A stretch of DNA of 64,000 nucleotides from Gadus chalcogrammus (GCF_026213295.1 NC_079427.1:28909746-28973745); one strand, 5' to 3'; positions 1 through 13,297 are shown, numbered from the stretch's first letter. The notes: generated by a model from the letters alone, not told the origin. Numbers and translations are program-made.

Positions 1-778
1 CTCCGTTACCGAGTAACGGAGCGGCAGAGATGCGCTCGTTACGTGAGAGTCAAACATAGCGCAATCCAGAGGAACAGGTTAAAATCCACAGGTTGTGAAG
101 TCGGAAGAAGCCAGCGGTAGATCCAGGCGATTATGGTGAAGCCACAGAGCGAGCACGGCGGAGGCAGAGGAGTGGAGCAAGCCGGTTGTAGCTACGCTGG
201 AGACGGGGAAGCCAGTTGGACGGCGCCGGGGGTTAACAGCAGTCTAGCCGGCCAGCAGGTGTCATCCACCAACAGCTGCACGACTCCACGCACAAAACAC
301 AAAACAAAACACGCAGACGTTTAACGTTCAGAAATAAATAAATAAATCAAGAAAACTGACGCAGTTACTTAACTTGACTTTGTAGTCCGATCCGAGGTCC
401 AGAAAGGTTTCAGACAGAAGGTGTTGAAAGTAAGCAAAAGAAAACTGATTAAAAAGTTAAAAGACTAGAAAGAAAAAGAAAATCGCGAAAAAATAATGTT
501 CAGAATGACGTTCCGGTGAGCAGCAGCAGCAACAGCGTTCAAAAGGCAACAGCGTCCACCAACGTACGACCTCACGTATAAAACACGTAAAAATAAAGAA
601 AAAAGGCGCACTGACAATAGCGAAAAGTGACTATATATAACAAGTAAACTTAGCTAAACTACTAAAGACCAAAAAAAAAACGGCAAAATGTTCAATGCAA
701 TCGTGAGAAATATTGGAAATACTGAATAAAAACAAGCCATACAGAGCGGCGTTAGACTCGCCAGCGTCCCCGTTACTA
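1..778. other. Unassigned segment before the satellite
   Basis: No gene or element family is recognised here. The first 21 bases form a short perfect hairpin (9-bp stem around CGA). A 63-codon plus-strand ORF at 133-324 is low in complexity and resembles no family I know. A CAG-rich stretch lies near 521-535. The segment ends where the 142-bp satellite starts. It could be the tail of a gene or element that lies to the left of the window. Confidence 0.5.
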
Positions 779-3700
779 GGCAAGTAATGACCCATAGTAA
801 ATAAAAGCCCACCATTGGCAATTACTAAAGCAATCAGAATGAGAAAATGTAGTTGTATTGATTTTTGGTGAATATTTGAAACTATTAATTGCATCCTGTT
901 TCACTATTATGTAAAATATTAACAAATAATGACCCGTAGTAAGTAAAAGCCCACCATTGGCAATTACTACAGCAATCAGAATGAGAAAATTGAGTTTTAT
1001 TGATTTTTGATGAATATTTTAAACTATAATTTGCATCCTGTTTCACTATTATCTAAAATTTGAACAAATAATGACCCGTAGTAGGTAAAAGCCCACCACT
1101 GGCAAGTACTGCAGCAATCAGAATGAAACAATGTAGTTTTATTGATTTTTGATGAATATTTTAAACTATAAATTGCATCCTGTTTCACTATTATCTAAAA
1201 TTTGAACAAATAATGACCCGTAGTAGGTAAAAGCCCACCATTGGCAAGTACTGCAGCAATCAGAATGAGACAATGTCGTTTTATTGATTTTTGGTGAATA
1301 TTTTAAACTATTAATTGCATCCTGTTTCACTATTATGTAAAATATGAACAAATAATGACCCGTAGTAAGTAAAAGCCCACCATTTGCAAGTACTACAGCA
1401 ATCAGAATGAGAAAATTTAGTTTTATTGATTTTTGATGAATATTTTAAACTATTAATTGCATCCTGTTTCACTATTTTGCAAGATGTCAACAAATAATGA
1501 CCCATAGTAAATAAAAGCCCACCATCGGCAAGTACTACAACAATCAGAATGCGAAAATGTATTTCCATAGATTTTTGGTGAATATTTGAAACTATTAATT
1601 GCATCCTCATTCGCTATAATGCAAAATGTCAACAATTAATGACACGTAGTAAGTAAAAGCCAACCATTGGCAAGTACTACAGCAATCAGAATGAGAAAAT
1701 GTACTTTTATTAATTTTTGGTGAATATTTTAAACTATTAATTGCATTGTGTTTCACTATTTTGCAAGATGTCAACAAATAATGACCCATAGTAAATAAAA
1801 GCCCACCATCTGCAATTACTAAAGCAATCAGAATGAGAAAATGTAGTTGTATTGATTTTTGGTGAATATTTTAAACTATTAATTGCATCCTGTTTCACTA
1901 TTATGTAAAATATGAACAAATAATGACCCGTAGTAAGTAAAAGCCCACCATTGGCAAGTACTACAGCAATCAGAATGAAAAAATTTAGTTGTATTGATTT
2001 TTGATGAATATTTTAAACTATTAATTGCATCCTGTTTCACTATTATGTAAAATATTAACAAATAATGACCCGTAGTAAGTAAAAGCCCACCATTGGCAAG
2101 TACTACAGCAATCAGAATGAAAAAATGTAGTTTTATTGATTTTTGGTGAATATTTAAAACTATTAATTCCATCCTCATTTGCTATAATGCAAAATGTCAA
2201 CAAATAATGACCCGTAGTAGGTAAAAGCCCAGCATTGGCAAGTACTGCAGCAATCAGAATGATAAAATGTAGTTTTATAAATTTCTAGTGAATATTTTAG
2301 CTATTAATTTCATCCTGTTTCACTATTATGCAAAATATCAACAAATAATGACCCGTAGTAAGTAAAAGCCAACCATTGGCAAGTACTACAGCAATCAGAA
2401 TGAGAAAATGTACTTTTATTGATTTTTGGTGAATATTTTAAACTATTAATTGCATTGTGTTTCCTATTATGCAAGATGTCAACAAATAATGACCCGTAGT
2501 AAATAAAAGCCGACCATTGGCAATTACTAAAGCAATCAGAATGAGAAAATGTAATTTTATTGATTTTTGGTGAATATTTTAAACTATTAATTGCATCCTG
2601 TTTCACTATTACGTAAAATATGAACAAATAATGACCCGTAGTAAGTAAAAGCCCACCATTGGCAAGTACTACAGCAATCAGAATGAGAGAATTTCGTTTT
2701 ATTGATTTTTTTGATGAATATTTTAAACTATTAATTGCATCCTGTTTCACTATTATGTAAAATATTAACAAATAATGACCCGTAGTAAGTAAAAGCCCAC
2801 CATTGGCAAGTACTACAGCAATCAGAATGAGAGAATTTAGTTTTATTGATTTTTGATGAATATTTTAAACTATTAATTGCATCCTGTTTCACTATTATGT
2901 ATAATATATGAACAAATAATGACCCGTAGTAAGTAAAAGCCCACCATTGGCAAGTACTACAGCAATCAGAATGAGAAAATTGAGTTTTATTGATTTTTGA
3001 TGAATATTTTAAACTATAAATTGCATCCTGTTTCACTATTATCTAAAATTTGAACAAATAATGACCCGTAGTAGGTAAAAGCCCACCATTGGCAAGTACT
3101 GCAGCAATCAGAATGAGACAATGTAGTTTTATTGATTTTTGGTGAATATTTTAAACTATTAATTGCATCCTGTTTCACTATTATGTAAAATATCAACAAA
3201 TAATGACCAGTAGTAAGTAAAAGCCCACCCTCGGCAAGTACTACAGCAATCAGAATGCGAAAATGTATTTTTGGTGAATATTTGAAACTATTAATTGCAT
3301 CCTCATTCGCTATAATGCAAAATGTCAACAATTAATGACACGTAGTAAGTAAAAGCCAACCATTGGCAAGTAATACAGCAATCAGAATGAGAAAATTTAC
3401 TTTTATTGATTTTTGGTGAATATTTTAAACTATTAATTGCATCCTGTTTCACTATTATGTAAAATATCAACAAATAATGACCCGTAGTAAGTAAAAGCCC
3501 ACCATCGGCAAGTACTACAGCAATCAGAATGCGAAAATGTATTTCCATCGATTTTTGGTGAATATTTGAAACTATTAATTGCATCCTCATTCGCTATAAT
3601 GCAAAATGTCAACAATTAATGACACGTAGTAAGTAAAAGCCAACCATTGGCAAGTACTACAGCAATCAGAATGAGAAAATGTAGTTGTATTGATTTTTGG

Positions 3701-6700
3701 TGAATATTTTTAACTATTAATTGCATCCTGTTTCACTATTATGTAAAATATGAACAAATAATGACCCGTAGTAAGTAAAAGCCCACCATTGGCAAGTACT
3801 ACAGCAATCAGAATGAGAAAATTTAGTTGTATTGATTTTTGATTAATATTTTAAACTATTAATTGCATCCTGTTTCACTATTATGTAAAATATTAACAAA
3901 TAATGACCCGTAGTAAGTAAAAGCCCACCATTGGCAAGTACTACAGCAATCAGAATGAGACAATGTAGTTTTATTGATTTTTGGTGAATATTTTAAACTA
4001 TTAATTGCATCCTGTTTCACTATTATGTAAAATATCAACAAATAATGACCCGTAGTAAGTAAAAGCCCACCATCGGCAAGTACTACAGCAATCAGAATGC
4101 GAAAATGTATTTTTGGTGAATATTTGAAACTATTAATTGCATCCTCATTCGCTATAATGCAAAATGTCAACAATTAATGACACGTTGTAAGTAAAAGCCA
4201 ACCATTGGCAAGTACTACAGCAATCAGAATGAGAAAATTTACTTTTATTGATTTTTGGTGAATATTTTAAACTATTAATTGCATCCTGTTTCACTATTAT
4301 GTAAAATATCAACAAATAATGACCCGTAGTAAGTAAAAGCCCACCATCGGCAAGTACTACAGCAATCAGAATGCGAAAATGTATTTCCATAGATTTTTGG
4401 TGAATATTTGAAACTATTAATTGCATCCTCATTCGCTATAATGCAAAATGTCAACAATTAATGACACGTAGTAAGTAAAAGCCAACCATTGGCAAGTACT
4501 ACAGCAATCAGAATGAGAAAATGTACTTTTATTAATTTTTGGTGAATATTTTAAACTATTAATTGCATTGTGTTTCACTATTTTGCAAGATGTCAACAAA
4601 TAATGACCCATAGTAAATAAAAGCCCACCATCTGCAATTACTAAAGCAATCAGAATGAGAAAATGTAGTTGTATTGATTTTTGGTGAATATTTTAAACTA
4701 TTAATTGCATCCTGTTTCACTATTATGTAAAATATGAACAAATAATGACCCGTAGTAAGTAAAAGCCCACCATTGGCAAGTACTACAGCAATCAGAATGA
4801 GAAAATTTAGTTGTATTGATTTTTGATGAATATTTTAAACTATTAATTGCATCCTGTTTCACTATTATGTAAAATATGAACAAATAATGACCCGTAGTAA
4901 GTAAAAGCCCACCATTGGCAAGTACTACAGCAATCAGAATGAGAAAATTTAGTTGTATTGATTTTTGATTAATATTTTAAACTATTAATTGCATCCTGTT
5001 TCACTATTATGTAAAATATGAACAAATAATGACCCGTAGTAAGTAAAAGCCCACCATCGGCAAGTACTACAGCAATCAGAATGCGAAAATGTATTTTTGG
5101 TGAATATTTGAAACTATTAATTGCATCCTCATTCGCTATAATGCAAAATGTCAACAATTAATGACACGTTGTAAGTAAAAGCCCACCATTGGCAAGTACT
5201 ACAGCAATCAGAATGAAAAAATGTAGTTTTATTGATTTTTTGTGAATATTTAAAACTATTAATTCCATCCTCATTTGCTATAATGCAAAATGTCAACAAA
5301 TAATGACCCGTAGTAGGTAAAAGCCCACCATTGGCAAGTACTGCAGCAATCAGAATGATAAAATGTAGTTTTATAAATTTTTAGTGAATATTTTAGCTAT
5401 TAATTTCATCCTGTTTCACTATTATGCAAAATATCAACAAATAATGACCCGTAGTAAGTAAAAGCCAACCATTGGCAAGTACTACAGCAATCAGAATGAG
5501 AAAATGTACTTTTATTGATTTTTGGTGAATATTTTAAACTGTTAATTGCATTGTGTTTCCTATTATGCAAGATGTCAACAAATAATGACCCGTAGTAAAT
5601 AAAAGCCGACCATTGGCAATTACTAAAGCAATCAGAATGAGAAAATGTAATTTTATTGATTTTTGGTGAATATTTTAAACTATTAATTGCATCCTGTTTC
5701 ACTATTACGTAAAATATTAACAAATAATGACCCGTAGTAAGTAAAAGCCCACCATTGGCAAGTACTACAGCAATCAGAATGAAAAAATGTAGTTTTATTG
5801 ATTTTTTGTGAATATTTAAAACTATTAATTCCATCCTCATTTGCTATAATGCAAAATGTCAACAAATAATGACCCGTAGTAGGTAAAAGCCCACCATTGG
5901 CAAGTACTGCAGCAATCAGAATGATAAAATGTAGTTTTATAAATTTTTAGTGAATATTTTAGCTATTAATTTCATCCTGTTTCACTATTATGCAAAATAT
6001 CAACAAATAATGACCCATAGTAAGTAAAAGCCAACCATTGGCAAGTACTACAGCAATCAGAATGAGAAAATGTACTTTTATTGATTTTTGGTGAATATTT
6101 TAAACTGTTAATTGCATTGTGTTTCCTATTATGCAAGATGTCAACAAATAATGACCCGTAGTAAATAAAAGCCGACCATTGGCAATTACTAAAGCAATCA
6201 GAATGAGAAAATGTAATTTTATTGATTTTTGGTGAATATTTTAAACTATTAATTGCATCCTGTTTCACTATTACGTAAAATATGAACAAATAATGACCCG
6301 TAGTAAGTAAAAGCCCACCATTGGCAAGTACTACAGCAATCAGAATGAGAGAATTTCGTTTTATTGATTTTTGATGAATATTTTAAACTATTAATTGCAT
6401 CCTGTTTCACTATTATGTAAAATATTAACAAATAATGACCCGTAGTAAGTAAAAGCCCACCATTGGCAAGTACTACAGCAATCAGAATGAAAAAATGTAG
6501 TTTTATTGATTTTTGGTGAATATTTAAAACTAATAATTCCATCCTCATTTGCTATAATGCAAAATGTCAACAAATAATGACCCGTAGTAGGTAAAAGCCC
6601 ACCATTGGCAAGTACTGCAGCAATCAGAATGATAAAATGTAGTTTTATAAATTTTTAGTGAATATTTTAGCTATTAATTTCATCCTGTTTCACTATTATG

Positions 6701-7192
6701 CAAAATATCAACAAATAATGACCCGTAGTAAGTAAAAGCCAACCATTGGCAAGTACTACAGCAATCAGAATGAGAGAATGTACTTTTATTGATTTTTGGT
6801 GAATATTTTAAACTATTAATTGCATTGTGTTTCCTATTATGCAAGATGTCAACAAATAATGACCCGTAGTAAGTAAAAGCCCACCATTGGCAAGTACTAC
6901 AGCAATCAGAATGAGAGAATTTCGTTTTATTGATTTTTGATGAATATTTTAAACTATTAATTGCATCCTGTTTCACTATTATGTAAAATATTAACAAATA
7001 ATGACCCGTAGTAAGTAAAAGCCCACCATTGGCAAGTACTACAGCAATCAGAATGAAAAAATGTAGTTTTATTGATTTTTGGTGAATATTTAAAACTAAT
7101 AATGATAATAATGACCGGTAGTAGGTAAAAGCCCACCATTGGCAAGTACTGCAGCAATCAGAATGAGACAATGTAGTCTTATAGATTTTTAG
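779..7192. repeat. Satellite array, about 142-bp monomers (roughly 45 copies)
   Basis: AT-rich head-to-tail monomers recur with a period of 142 bp: the landmark CCCRTAGTAA lies at 791, 933, 1075 and 1217 and continues throughout. Each unit contains a conserved block around AATAATGACCCGTAG, the segment GCAATCAGAATGAG, and a variable AT-rich tail. Monomers fall into sub-types (for example TGCATCCTGTTTC versus CCATCCTCATTTGC), and groups of sub-types recur in the same order, so there is higher-order organisation. Some units, such as those near 3265, 4105 and 5090, share one internal deletion of about 13 bp. Because 142 is 3x47+1, read-through minus-strand ORFs appear across units; these are chance products and not genes. 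The array resumes after the hAT insertion at 25111. Confidence 0.95.
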
Positions 7193-7634
7193 TAGGGATG
7201 TCCGATATTGGCTTTTTTGCCGATATCCGATATGCGATATTGTCCAACTCTAAATTTTCGATTCCGATATCAGCCGATACCGATGTCGATATTTGGGTTA
7301 TTTTTCCTCAAACCTAATTTAGGTAACATTACATATCTCCTGTTGTGGAATTAACACAACATGCTTAATGTTATTGTGATGCCCCACTGGATGCATTCTT
7401 GATTGCAACAAGGCTTTCCAACTTAATTTAAGGGAAAAGTGCCATGTTTATTTTTATTTTTTTAATGGTCTCAGACAACAGTTTGGATTACACTCTCCCT
7501 GAGATAATCTTGACAATGCCCACAACAAATAGGGCAAACTTGACTTCACAAATGATAAAACATTGTACCTGAACAACTATGTGCAACATAGCAGTATGTT
7601 TCTTTAACTAAAACTCATTGAGTTTTACAGTGGC

Positions 7635-7707
7635 ATATTTGTGCATTTATTCAATTAAGGTTATTGAGTTTAACTCAATAACCTTAATTGAATAAATGCA
7701 CAAATAT
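7635..7707. repeat. Perfect 36-bp hairpin inside the hAT
   Basis: Two 36-base arms (7635-7670 and 7672-7707) are exact reverse complements separated by a single base. It lies in the region of the hAT between the last transposase exon and the left terminus, with no known element end nearby. Such a near-perfect palindrome could be a recent inverted duplication. Confidence 0.85.
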
Positions 7708-8207
7708 GAGTCAATTACAATGTGCACTGTACTGCACAATTTTGAAAACATTTATTTGAGCTACAAAAAATACTTCAGGCTTGAGGTGTAATACAAAAAA
7801 TGAAACATTTTAAGGTGTACAAATCTAAGCAGCCTATGTCCCTAGCCCATTACTTGGGCCAATGCAATCATTGGAATTATAAACTGGGCTCAATCAGCAC
7901 TGCTCTACATGAGCAACAACAAAGATATGCAACATTAAGGTAGTGTGCAATAAGAACAAGGAAGGCACAAAGTTTCAGTCCAGACCTTCCAGAGTAGCAA
8001 ACAAAGTCCTCCTTTAGTATCAGTCCAATGAACGGGAATAAAAGACTGGCCTTCATAACGGGCAATACCCACAATCATTAAAATATACACTAGGCTCAAT
8101 CCACACTGCTCTTTCAATGAGTAACAACATGTGCAAATAAAAACAAGAAAGGCACTAAAAATAAAATAAAATAATAAATAATAGAAATAAAAAGAGCTTC
8201 AGTCCAG

Positions 8208-9689
8208 GGCCCCGTTTCCCGAAAGCGTCGTTAGCCTAAGTGGATCGTGAAGTGCGTCGAAAGGGCATCGTAGAGTTTTCAACGCGTTTCCCGAAAGCAT
8301 CGTGGGGAACGAACGTCTTGAAAACGCTCGTAGCTAACGAGTACTCCAGGGGTGCTCGTAGGTACTCGTAGGATGCTAAGAGCATCGTCAGCTATAGCCT
8401 CAGTGGCGACACCATCGGACATTCCGTCTATTTGGATGCGTTTTATTAAAACGCATTGCGCCTTTATGTTCTTAGTTTGGTAATTAATAAAGATTATTAA
8501 TTAATTTATTAATAAAGATGTTAAAATGGCCAAAATAAAACGGGACAGTCCAGAAAATGTTTGCGCAGGCAGGGCACTCAAAATGTGTGAGAGAAAGTGG
8601 GGGGATTTGTGCAGACTGACATAGGCTACTCATAAAACGTAGCATAAAATAATGTAAAAAAAAAATTAAATTAAAAAAAATAAAAAAAAATAAAAAAAAA
8701 ATTATAGAAAACAAGCAAAGGAGCAGGCAAAAGGCTGGGATGAAGGCTGGGATGAATGTTTAGTGACATGAGGGAGGGTGGAGGGGGTTAAAAAAAAGTC
8801 TCAATCACTCTTCGACGCGCAAGAAAACCAGCCGCGTAGTTATGAGGGAGGCCGTCCTCACACCGATCTTCCTCATCGTCATCGTCCTCAACGTCCTCCG
8901 GTTCAAGCAATGCCACTCCAGCCTTAGCTGCAATGTTGTGCAACATAGCCGTCACACAAATCACGGCGCATGACTTGGCTGGAGAAAACTGGAGCCCTCC
9001 GCCTGACTTGTGAAGGCATCTAAAGCGCAACTTCCACCTCCCGATCGTGCGCTCAACGATGCACCGGGACAGACGGTGGGCTTCGTTTTATTCCTCATCA
9101 ATACATACCTTACCCTATTTCCGGAGGGGCTTTTATAGCCAATCAAATTATCAATCAAGGAAACCCTTATGCGGAATCAGATTAAGTCGGCTCTCTTTGC
9201 TGCGCAAAGCATGTTTCAGAAATCAGCCCATTAAGATAAATGTAGTTGTCACACAAGCTATTTTTAATTTTTTGTCATATGGAATTATTTCAGGGGGGGA
9301 AATGCCGTGAAACGCACAGTGCATTCAGGATTAGGACTGATATATGTCGGTTTAAGCCTAATCAATTGTGTTTTAATGTCTTTAGCATTCATATAATTGC
9401 AGTCTATTTTTTTCGTAGGCTATCTGCTGTTGTCCTTGATGGGGATATATTTTAACCCTTTTTAAAACAATTTTCCTGCGACATTCCTGCGTCTCCCCCT
9501 CCTACGGAGCCCATTTCAGCACCGTGTCAGTAGACAGTTACAATCCTACGACGTCGTGAGTGCAGCGAATGCGCGTTCACGTTAAGAGGAGTTTCGGGAA
9601 ACGCTCCAAAGAAATTATCGATGGATCGCAAGATCCATCGGGAGAATGATCGTACGAGCGAAGATCCATCGTTATCGGGAAACGGGGCC
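8208..9689 (-). mobile_element. PIF/Harbinger-like element, internally deleted
   Basis: The inverted repeats are GGCCCCGTTTCCCGA on the left and its complement on the right. They are flanked by a 3-bp duplication, CAG, at 8205-8207 and 9690-9692. The interior holds the C-terminal part of a HARBI1-type nuclease on the minus strand (8788-9083). At 1.48 kb it is too short to be autonomous, and the N-terminal half of the nuclease and the Myb-like partner gene are missing. It is inserted in the 3' part of the hAT at 7193-25110. Confidence 0.85.
8788..9083 (-). pseudogene. HARBI1-like nuclease, C-terminal fragment
   Basis: The reading frame runs from about 9083 down to a stop at 8788. It contains the family signature HRLSRCIVERTIGRWKLRF, followed by an ICVTAMLHNIA segment and an acidic DVEDDDDEED tract. 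This is the end of the DDE_Tnp_4 (HARBI1) domain. In an intact family member of about 350 residues the catalytic Asp residues lie upstream, and that part is absent. Under family knowledge the protein would cut DNA at Harbinger ends together with a Myb-like partner. This copy cannot do so. Confidence 0.8.
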
Positions 9690-9769
9690 CAGCCTAGTAA
9701 ACATAACTCTCCTTTAAAGTGCAACAAATGAGGCTAAAAGACTGATGCTGACTCGCCTATATGACTGGT

Positions 9770-10042
9770 CTAATTTTTTCCCATGTCCATATATGTGAGA
9801 GGTAGATTTTTCTGAATGAAAATAAGCATCTCAGCATTGTTGCAGTGTATGCGATTTCTCTTTTCGTCTATGACATGGGAGACGGCGCTGAATAGCCGCT
9901 CGCTGTCTACGCTGGTACAGGGCGCAGTGAGGTACTTGCGTGCAACTCGGGCAAGTGCAGGGAAGCGAATCTGGGTGGAGCTCCAGTACTTGAAAGGGCA
10001 ATCTGTCTTGAGGATGGTGGCTTCTCCCAGGCATGCATGAAC
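9770..10042 (-). pseudogene. hAT transposase, C-terminal dimerisation exon
   Basis: After a plausible acceptor (AG at 10044-10043) the frame is open for about 90 codons to a stop at 9770. It has the hATC signature: YWSSTQIRFPALARVARKYL followed by CTSVDSERLFSAV and DEKRNR. This domain lets hAT transposases dimerise. It is the last exon of the gene whose earlier part lies at 23248-24852. The 13-kb BEL retrotransposon now occupies the intron between them, which pushes the exons far apart without interrupting either. Confidence 0.88.
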
Positions 10043-10099
10043 CTAAATAAGAAGTAAAAACAAAACCGAAAAGTCTACTTACTTTTCTTCAAAGCACGG

Positions 10100-10477
10100 T
10101 ATAGCGTCCGTTTTCCTATAAAAGGCCGCTAAGAGGCTTAAGTGGGCTCCAGGCAGTTACGCGTCGTACAATGAATCCAAGTCTGGTGATGAATATAGTT
10201 TGAGAATTTTATTGCTGCAGACCGAATGACAATTGATGAATGAAAACATGGTTGTTTGACGATGACGACGACGGCGACGACGGTAAACAGAAAATATAAT
10301 CAGGTGCGCCACTAACCCCCTTTCTCCCCCGGCTCCGCTGATCTGACTGCCCAGGTATATAGATTAAGCCACACCCATGTGTCAATCAAACGGAAGTGAC
10401 ATGATCCAAAACAGTGTGACTAACCTTTCAAATTAAACAATAAACAAACAGACCAAATATGCATTTTGGCCCCTACA
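10100..10477 (-). repeat. BEL/Pao 3' LTR (intact, 378 bp)
   Basis: It is delimited by the CACGG duplication on the left and the purine tract on the right. It matches the other LTR (21960-21989 joined to 22818-23162 across the MITE) almost base for base, with only a few differences (for example CTGGTGATG versus CCGGTGATG). The close identity points to a fairly young insertion. Confidence 0.93.
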
Positions 10478-10660
10478 ATTCCGGCCCCTAATTATTATGT
10501 TTCAAATAATAATTACAAATTTGACATAACAATCAACATAGTATGTAAATATATTTTCTTTCTTCATTATTTGTAATCCGATATACGTTGTCCAAGGAAA
10601 GAGTGATTAATCAAAGTCAAGTGTTCAGGACTCAAAAACTCAAAAGTCAGTTTGGGTCAG

Positions 10661-11605
10661 TCAATGATCCGCTGCCTCCAGTAGTAGGCAGTCTTTGGTG
10701 ATGGGCCTGGTCAGAAATCCGGTCTTTGACTTGATCCGAAGCTGACGTACAAGTCCCTTTTTGTCCATAATGGTCTCCACAATCCTTCCAGTCAACCAGG
10801 AGTTGCGAGGCGCTGAATCATCCACAATGATGACGATGTCTCCTGGTGTGAAGTTGCGTCTTATGTTTGACAATTTCTGTCGTTCTTGCAGTTGGGGAAG
10901 ATACTCCTTAATCCACCTTTTCCAAAATAAGTCAGACATATATTGAACTTGCCTCCACCTGCGGCGAGCATATAGGTCTTCCTTCTGAAACTGTCCTGGT
11001 GGCAGGGATGGCGTAGTTTTGAGAAGCAGAAGGTGATTTGGTGTGAGTGCTTCAAGGTCGTTGGGATCTGTAGAAGCCTTTGTGATTGGACGACTGTTGA
11101 GAATAGCTTCGGCTTCACATAAGACTGTGTGGAGTCCCTCCTCATCCAGACTTTGCACATTTAGTGTTGAGTTGAGAACCTTCCGCACTGATCTGATTCA
11201 TCTTTCCCACACACCTCCATGGTGTGAGCCAGCACTGTATCTCCATCAGGCCACCAGACGAACCGTAGCAGGTCCCGATCTTCATTTGGTACTTGTACTT
11301 GGAGGAACATTGCTTCGATATCCGCAGCGATGACAACAGGTTCTTCACGGAATCTAGCTATGACTCCAATCAAGGTGCTGGTGAGGTCTGGTCCCTGTAA
11401 GAGCTGAGAGTTCAGTGAAACTCCCTGATATGTTGCTCCACAGTCGAACACCACTCTAAGTTTTTTCTTTTGTGGATGCAAAACTCCATGGTGTGGTAGA
11501 TACCATTTTCTGCCATCACTACGTTCCAAGATTCCTTCTGGTACTTTCTCTGCATAGCCCTTGGATATCATGTCAGACATGAAGTTGGTGTACTCCAAGT
11601 GATAG
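10661..11605 (-). pseudogene. BEL/Pao pol remnant: RT fragment fused to integrase C-terminus
   Basis: The frame entering at 11605 carries RT block motifs: SKGYAEKVP, WYLPHHGVLHP, LRVVFDCGATYQG, LNSQLLQGPDLT and the catalytic-palm start ADIEAMFLQV, then RFVWWPDGD. Immediately afterwards (about 11230) the sequence switches to integrase C-terminal material: [38 protein letters not shown], and a GDIVIIVDD segment ending at 10661. The rest of RT, RNase H and the integrase catalytic core are missing. The frame also shifts at the junction. This is an internal deletion of roughly 2-3 kb compared with a normal BEL pol. The protein would have no polymerase or integrase activity. Confidence 0.85.
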
Positions 11606-12509
11606 TGTAACCCAGGTAGTAAATCTTCCAGGCTATTACCTCCATTATTTTGGAAAATTAAGCTGCATTCCATGTGATTTGTTGTTAAATTTAGTTTTTT
11701 AAAGAAATAACCTATTCCCAATTTGGTCACAAGGTGGCAGCAGAGGCGCAGACAATACACTCTTTTAGTTGCGAAGAAAAAACGGCACGAGTCATCATCT
11801 TACTCGCACGTGTTTCTTTGTTCTTCCTCGTGCCTGCTACGCAGTTCGTGCGGATGTTGGAGAAACAACATAGCTGTACCTTGATAAAACTGAGTCAGAA
11901 AGTTGATAACTGAAATAGAAATTAAATATTGATAAACATTGAGACGATTGAGAAGCTGTGGACATCGTGTAGAACTCTGTTGAACTATTGATTTGATATT
12001 CCGGTGAGTTATGGCCGCTGCTCAGCATGATACGTTAGCATGCTAACTGTATTAGCGATTTGTTGCGCGCTGCTAAAACTACAGAGATTAGCCTTGAACT
12101 TTTATCAAAAACCAGTCGGGATATTGTTGAAAAGGTGGTAACATGACTATATGAACATGTGATAAGTGTATATGTGCTGTGTTTATGTGTATGTGGACAT
12201 TTATTATGGACTTAATGATTATTTTTCCTGCACGTTGTGCAGGCTGGTTTTTTTTGTGGAGCCTTCAGAGGACCGTCATCTGTCCATATCTCCATCCTGG
12301 TTGCTTTCCATCTTCTGCCAGGAGATCATCATTCACATTGCCATTCCATCCTGCAATACTCTTCCTGGACTGCCTCATCTGACATCCATTGGGGTGGTAG
12401 GACTTCTGGGGTGGACTCAAATTTGTATTATTATTTTTATTATTTCTTTTTCCTGAGATCTCAGAGGTTTTTGTTTGGTACAATTTCATTTAAGAAAACC
12501 ACTTGTGGC

Positions 12510-13263
12510 CAGGGGCGTCAGCCCACCCACTACCATACCGGGGCACAATCTGGCACCAAATGACAATGCGAGCGCGCAAACCGCGCGAGAATTTTTTTTT
12601 TTGCCATACACATTTGTTAGACATACACATTTGTTAGACATTCTATGCTTCCAGAGGATAAAAATGTAACGCTTACTGTTTACTTCACTTCACGCCGGCC
12701 GGAGTGAATGGTCGCTGACGCTGTGCTGGACAGGTTCAAAAAGTCGATATCAAGGAGAATGATTCTCTCCTCAGTGTGTGCATTCGTCACGTACATTTCA
12801 TTGCAGCGGCCGGCCAATGAGGGGGGCACCATGCATTCTATTGACGTAATTCAAATAGTAAATTTCTTCAGGGTGTCAAATTTTGTACAATCAATGTTTT
12901 GTGTCTTTACTAGGAGGACTAGTAGTACCGTGTTTCTTAAAGATAGCCTAAGATATGACGAACTCCTGGCTCTGTGTTACAGGCAACTCTCCAGCTGCAA
13001 CATGCTCCGAGTGGCCGCAAGTGGATTCTAATTACTCTGTCCGTATGTCGGACTTAAATTCTTACGAAAGTGGTAGTCTATAGGCCTATTTTAAGAAAAA
13101 AAAATGCAAGCATGCATTCTGTAGATTGCCAGATGAGTCAGACTTAAATAAAAAAAAATTAAAGGTATAAATAAATACATTTAATTAAAAAATCAGTGCC
13201 CCAGGCACCGCAGATCCACAACGGGGCACGTGCCCCGGTGAAAAGGGTCTGCCGACGCCGATG
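12510..13263. mobile_element. Non-autonomous hAT (MITE), 754 bp
   Basis: An exact 8-bp duplication, CTTGTGGC, flanks it at 12502-12509 and 13264-13271. The ends are CAGGGGCGTCAGCCCACCC on the left and an imperfect complement (CATCGGCGTCGGCAGACCC) on the right. No transposase remnant is visible inside. It is younger than the LTR-like insertion that contains it. Confidence 0.88.
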
Positions 13264-13297
13264 CTTGTGGCTCACCAGAACTCAAAGGAAAAAGATA

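Noticed and set aside
631..7171. Many minus-strand ORFs of 60-163 codons across 631-7171
   Set aside because: They are read-through of the 142-bp satellite. The unit length is not a multiple of three and the same peptide appears in several frames. No conserved start or domain.
779..7192. CRISPR-like array
   Set aside because: Units are 142 bp, vary along their whole length and have no repeat-spacer pattern. The genome is eukaryotic.
9816..10040. Plus-strand ORF of 74 codons
   Set aside because: It is the antisense of the hAT dimerisation exon (minus strand), which has a clear hATC signature.
12166..12563. Overlapping plus-strand ORFs of 67-108 codons
   Set aside because: They lie in the LTR-like insertion and run into the hAT MITE; no domain or codon bias is apparent.
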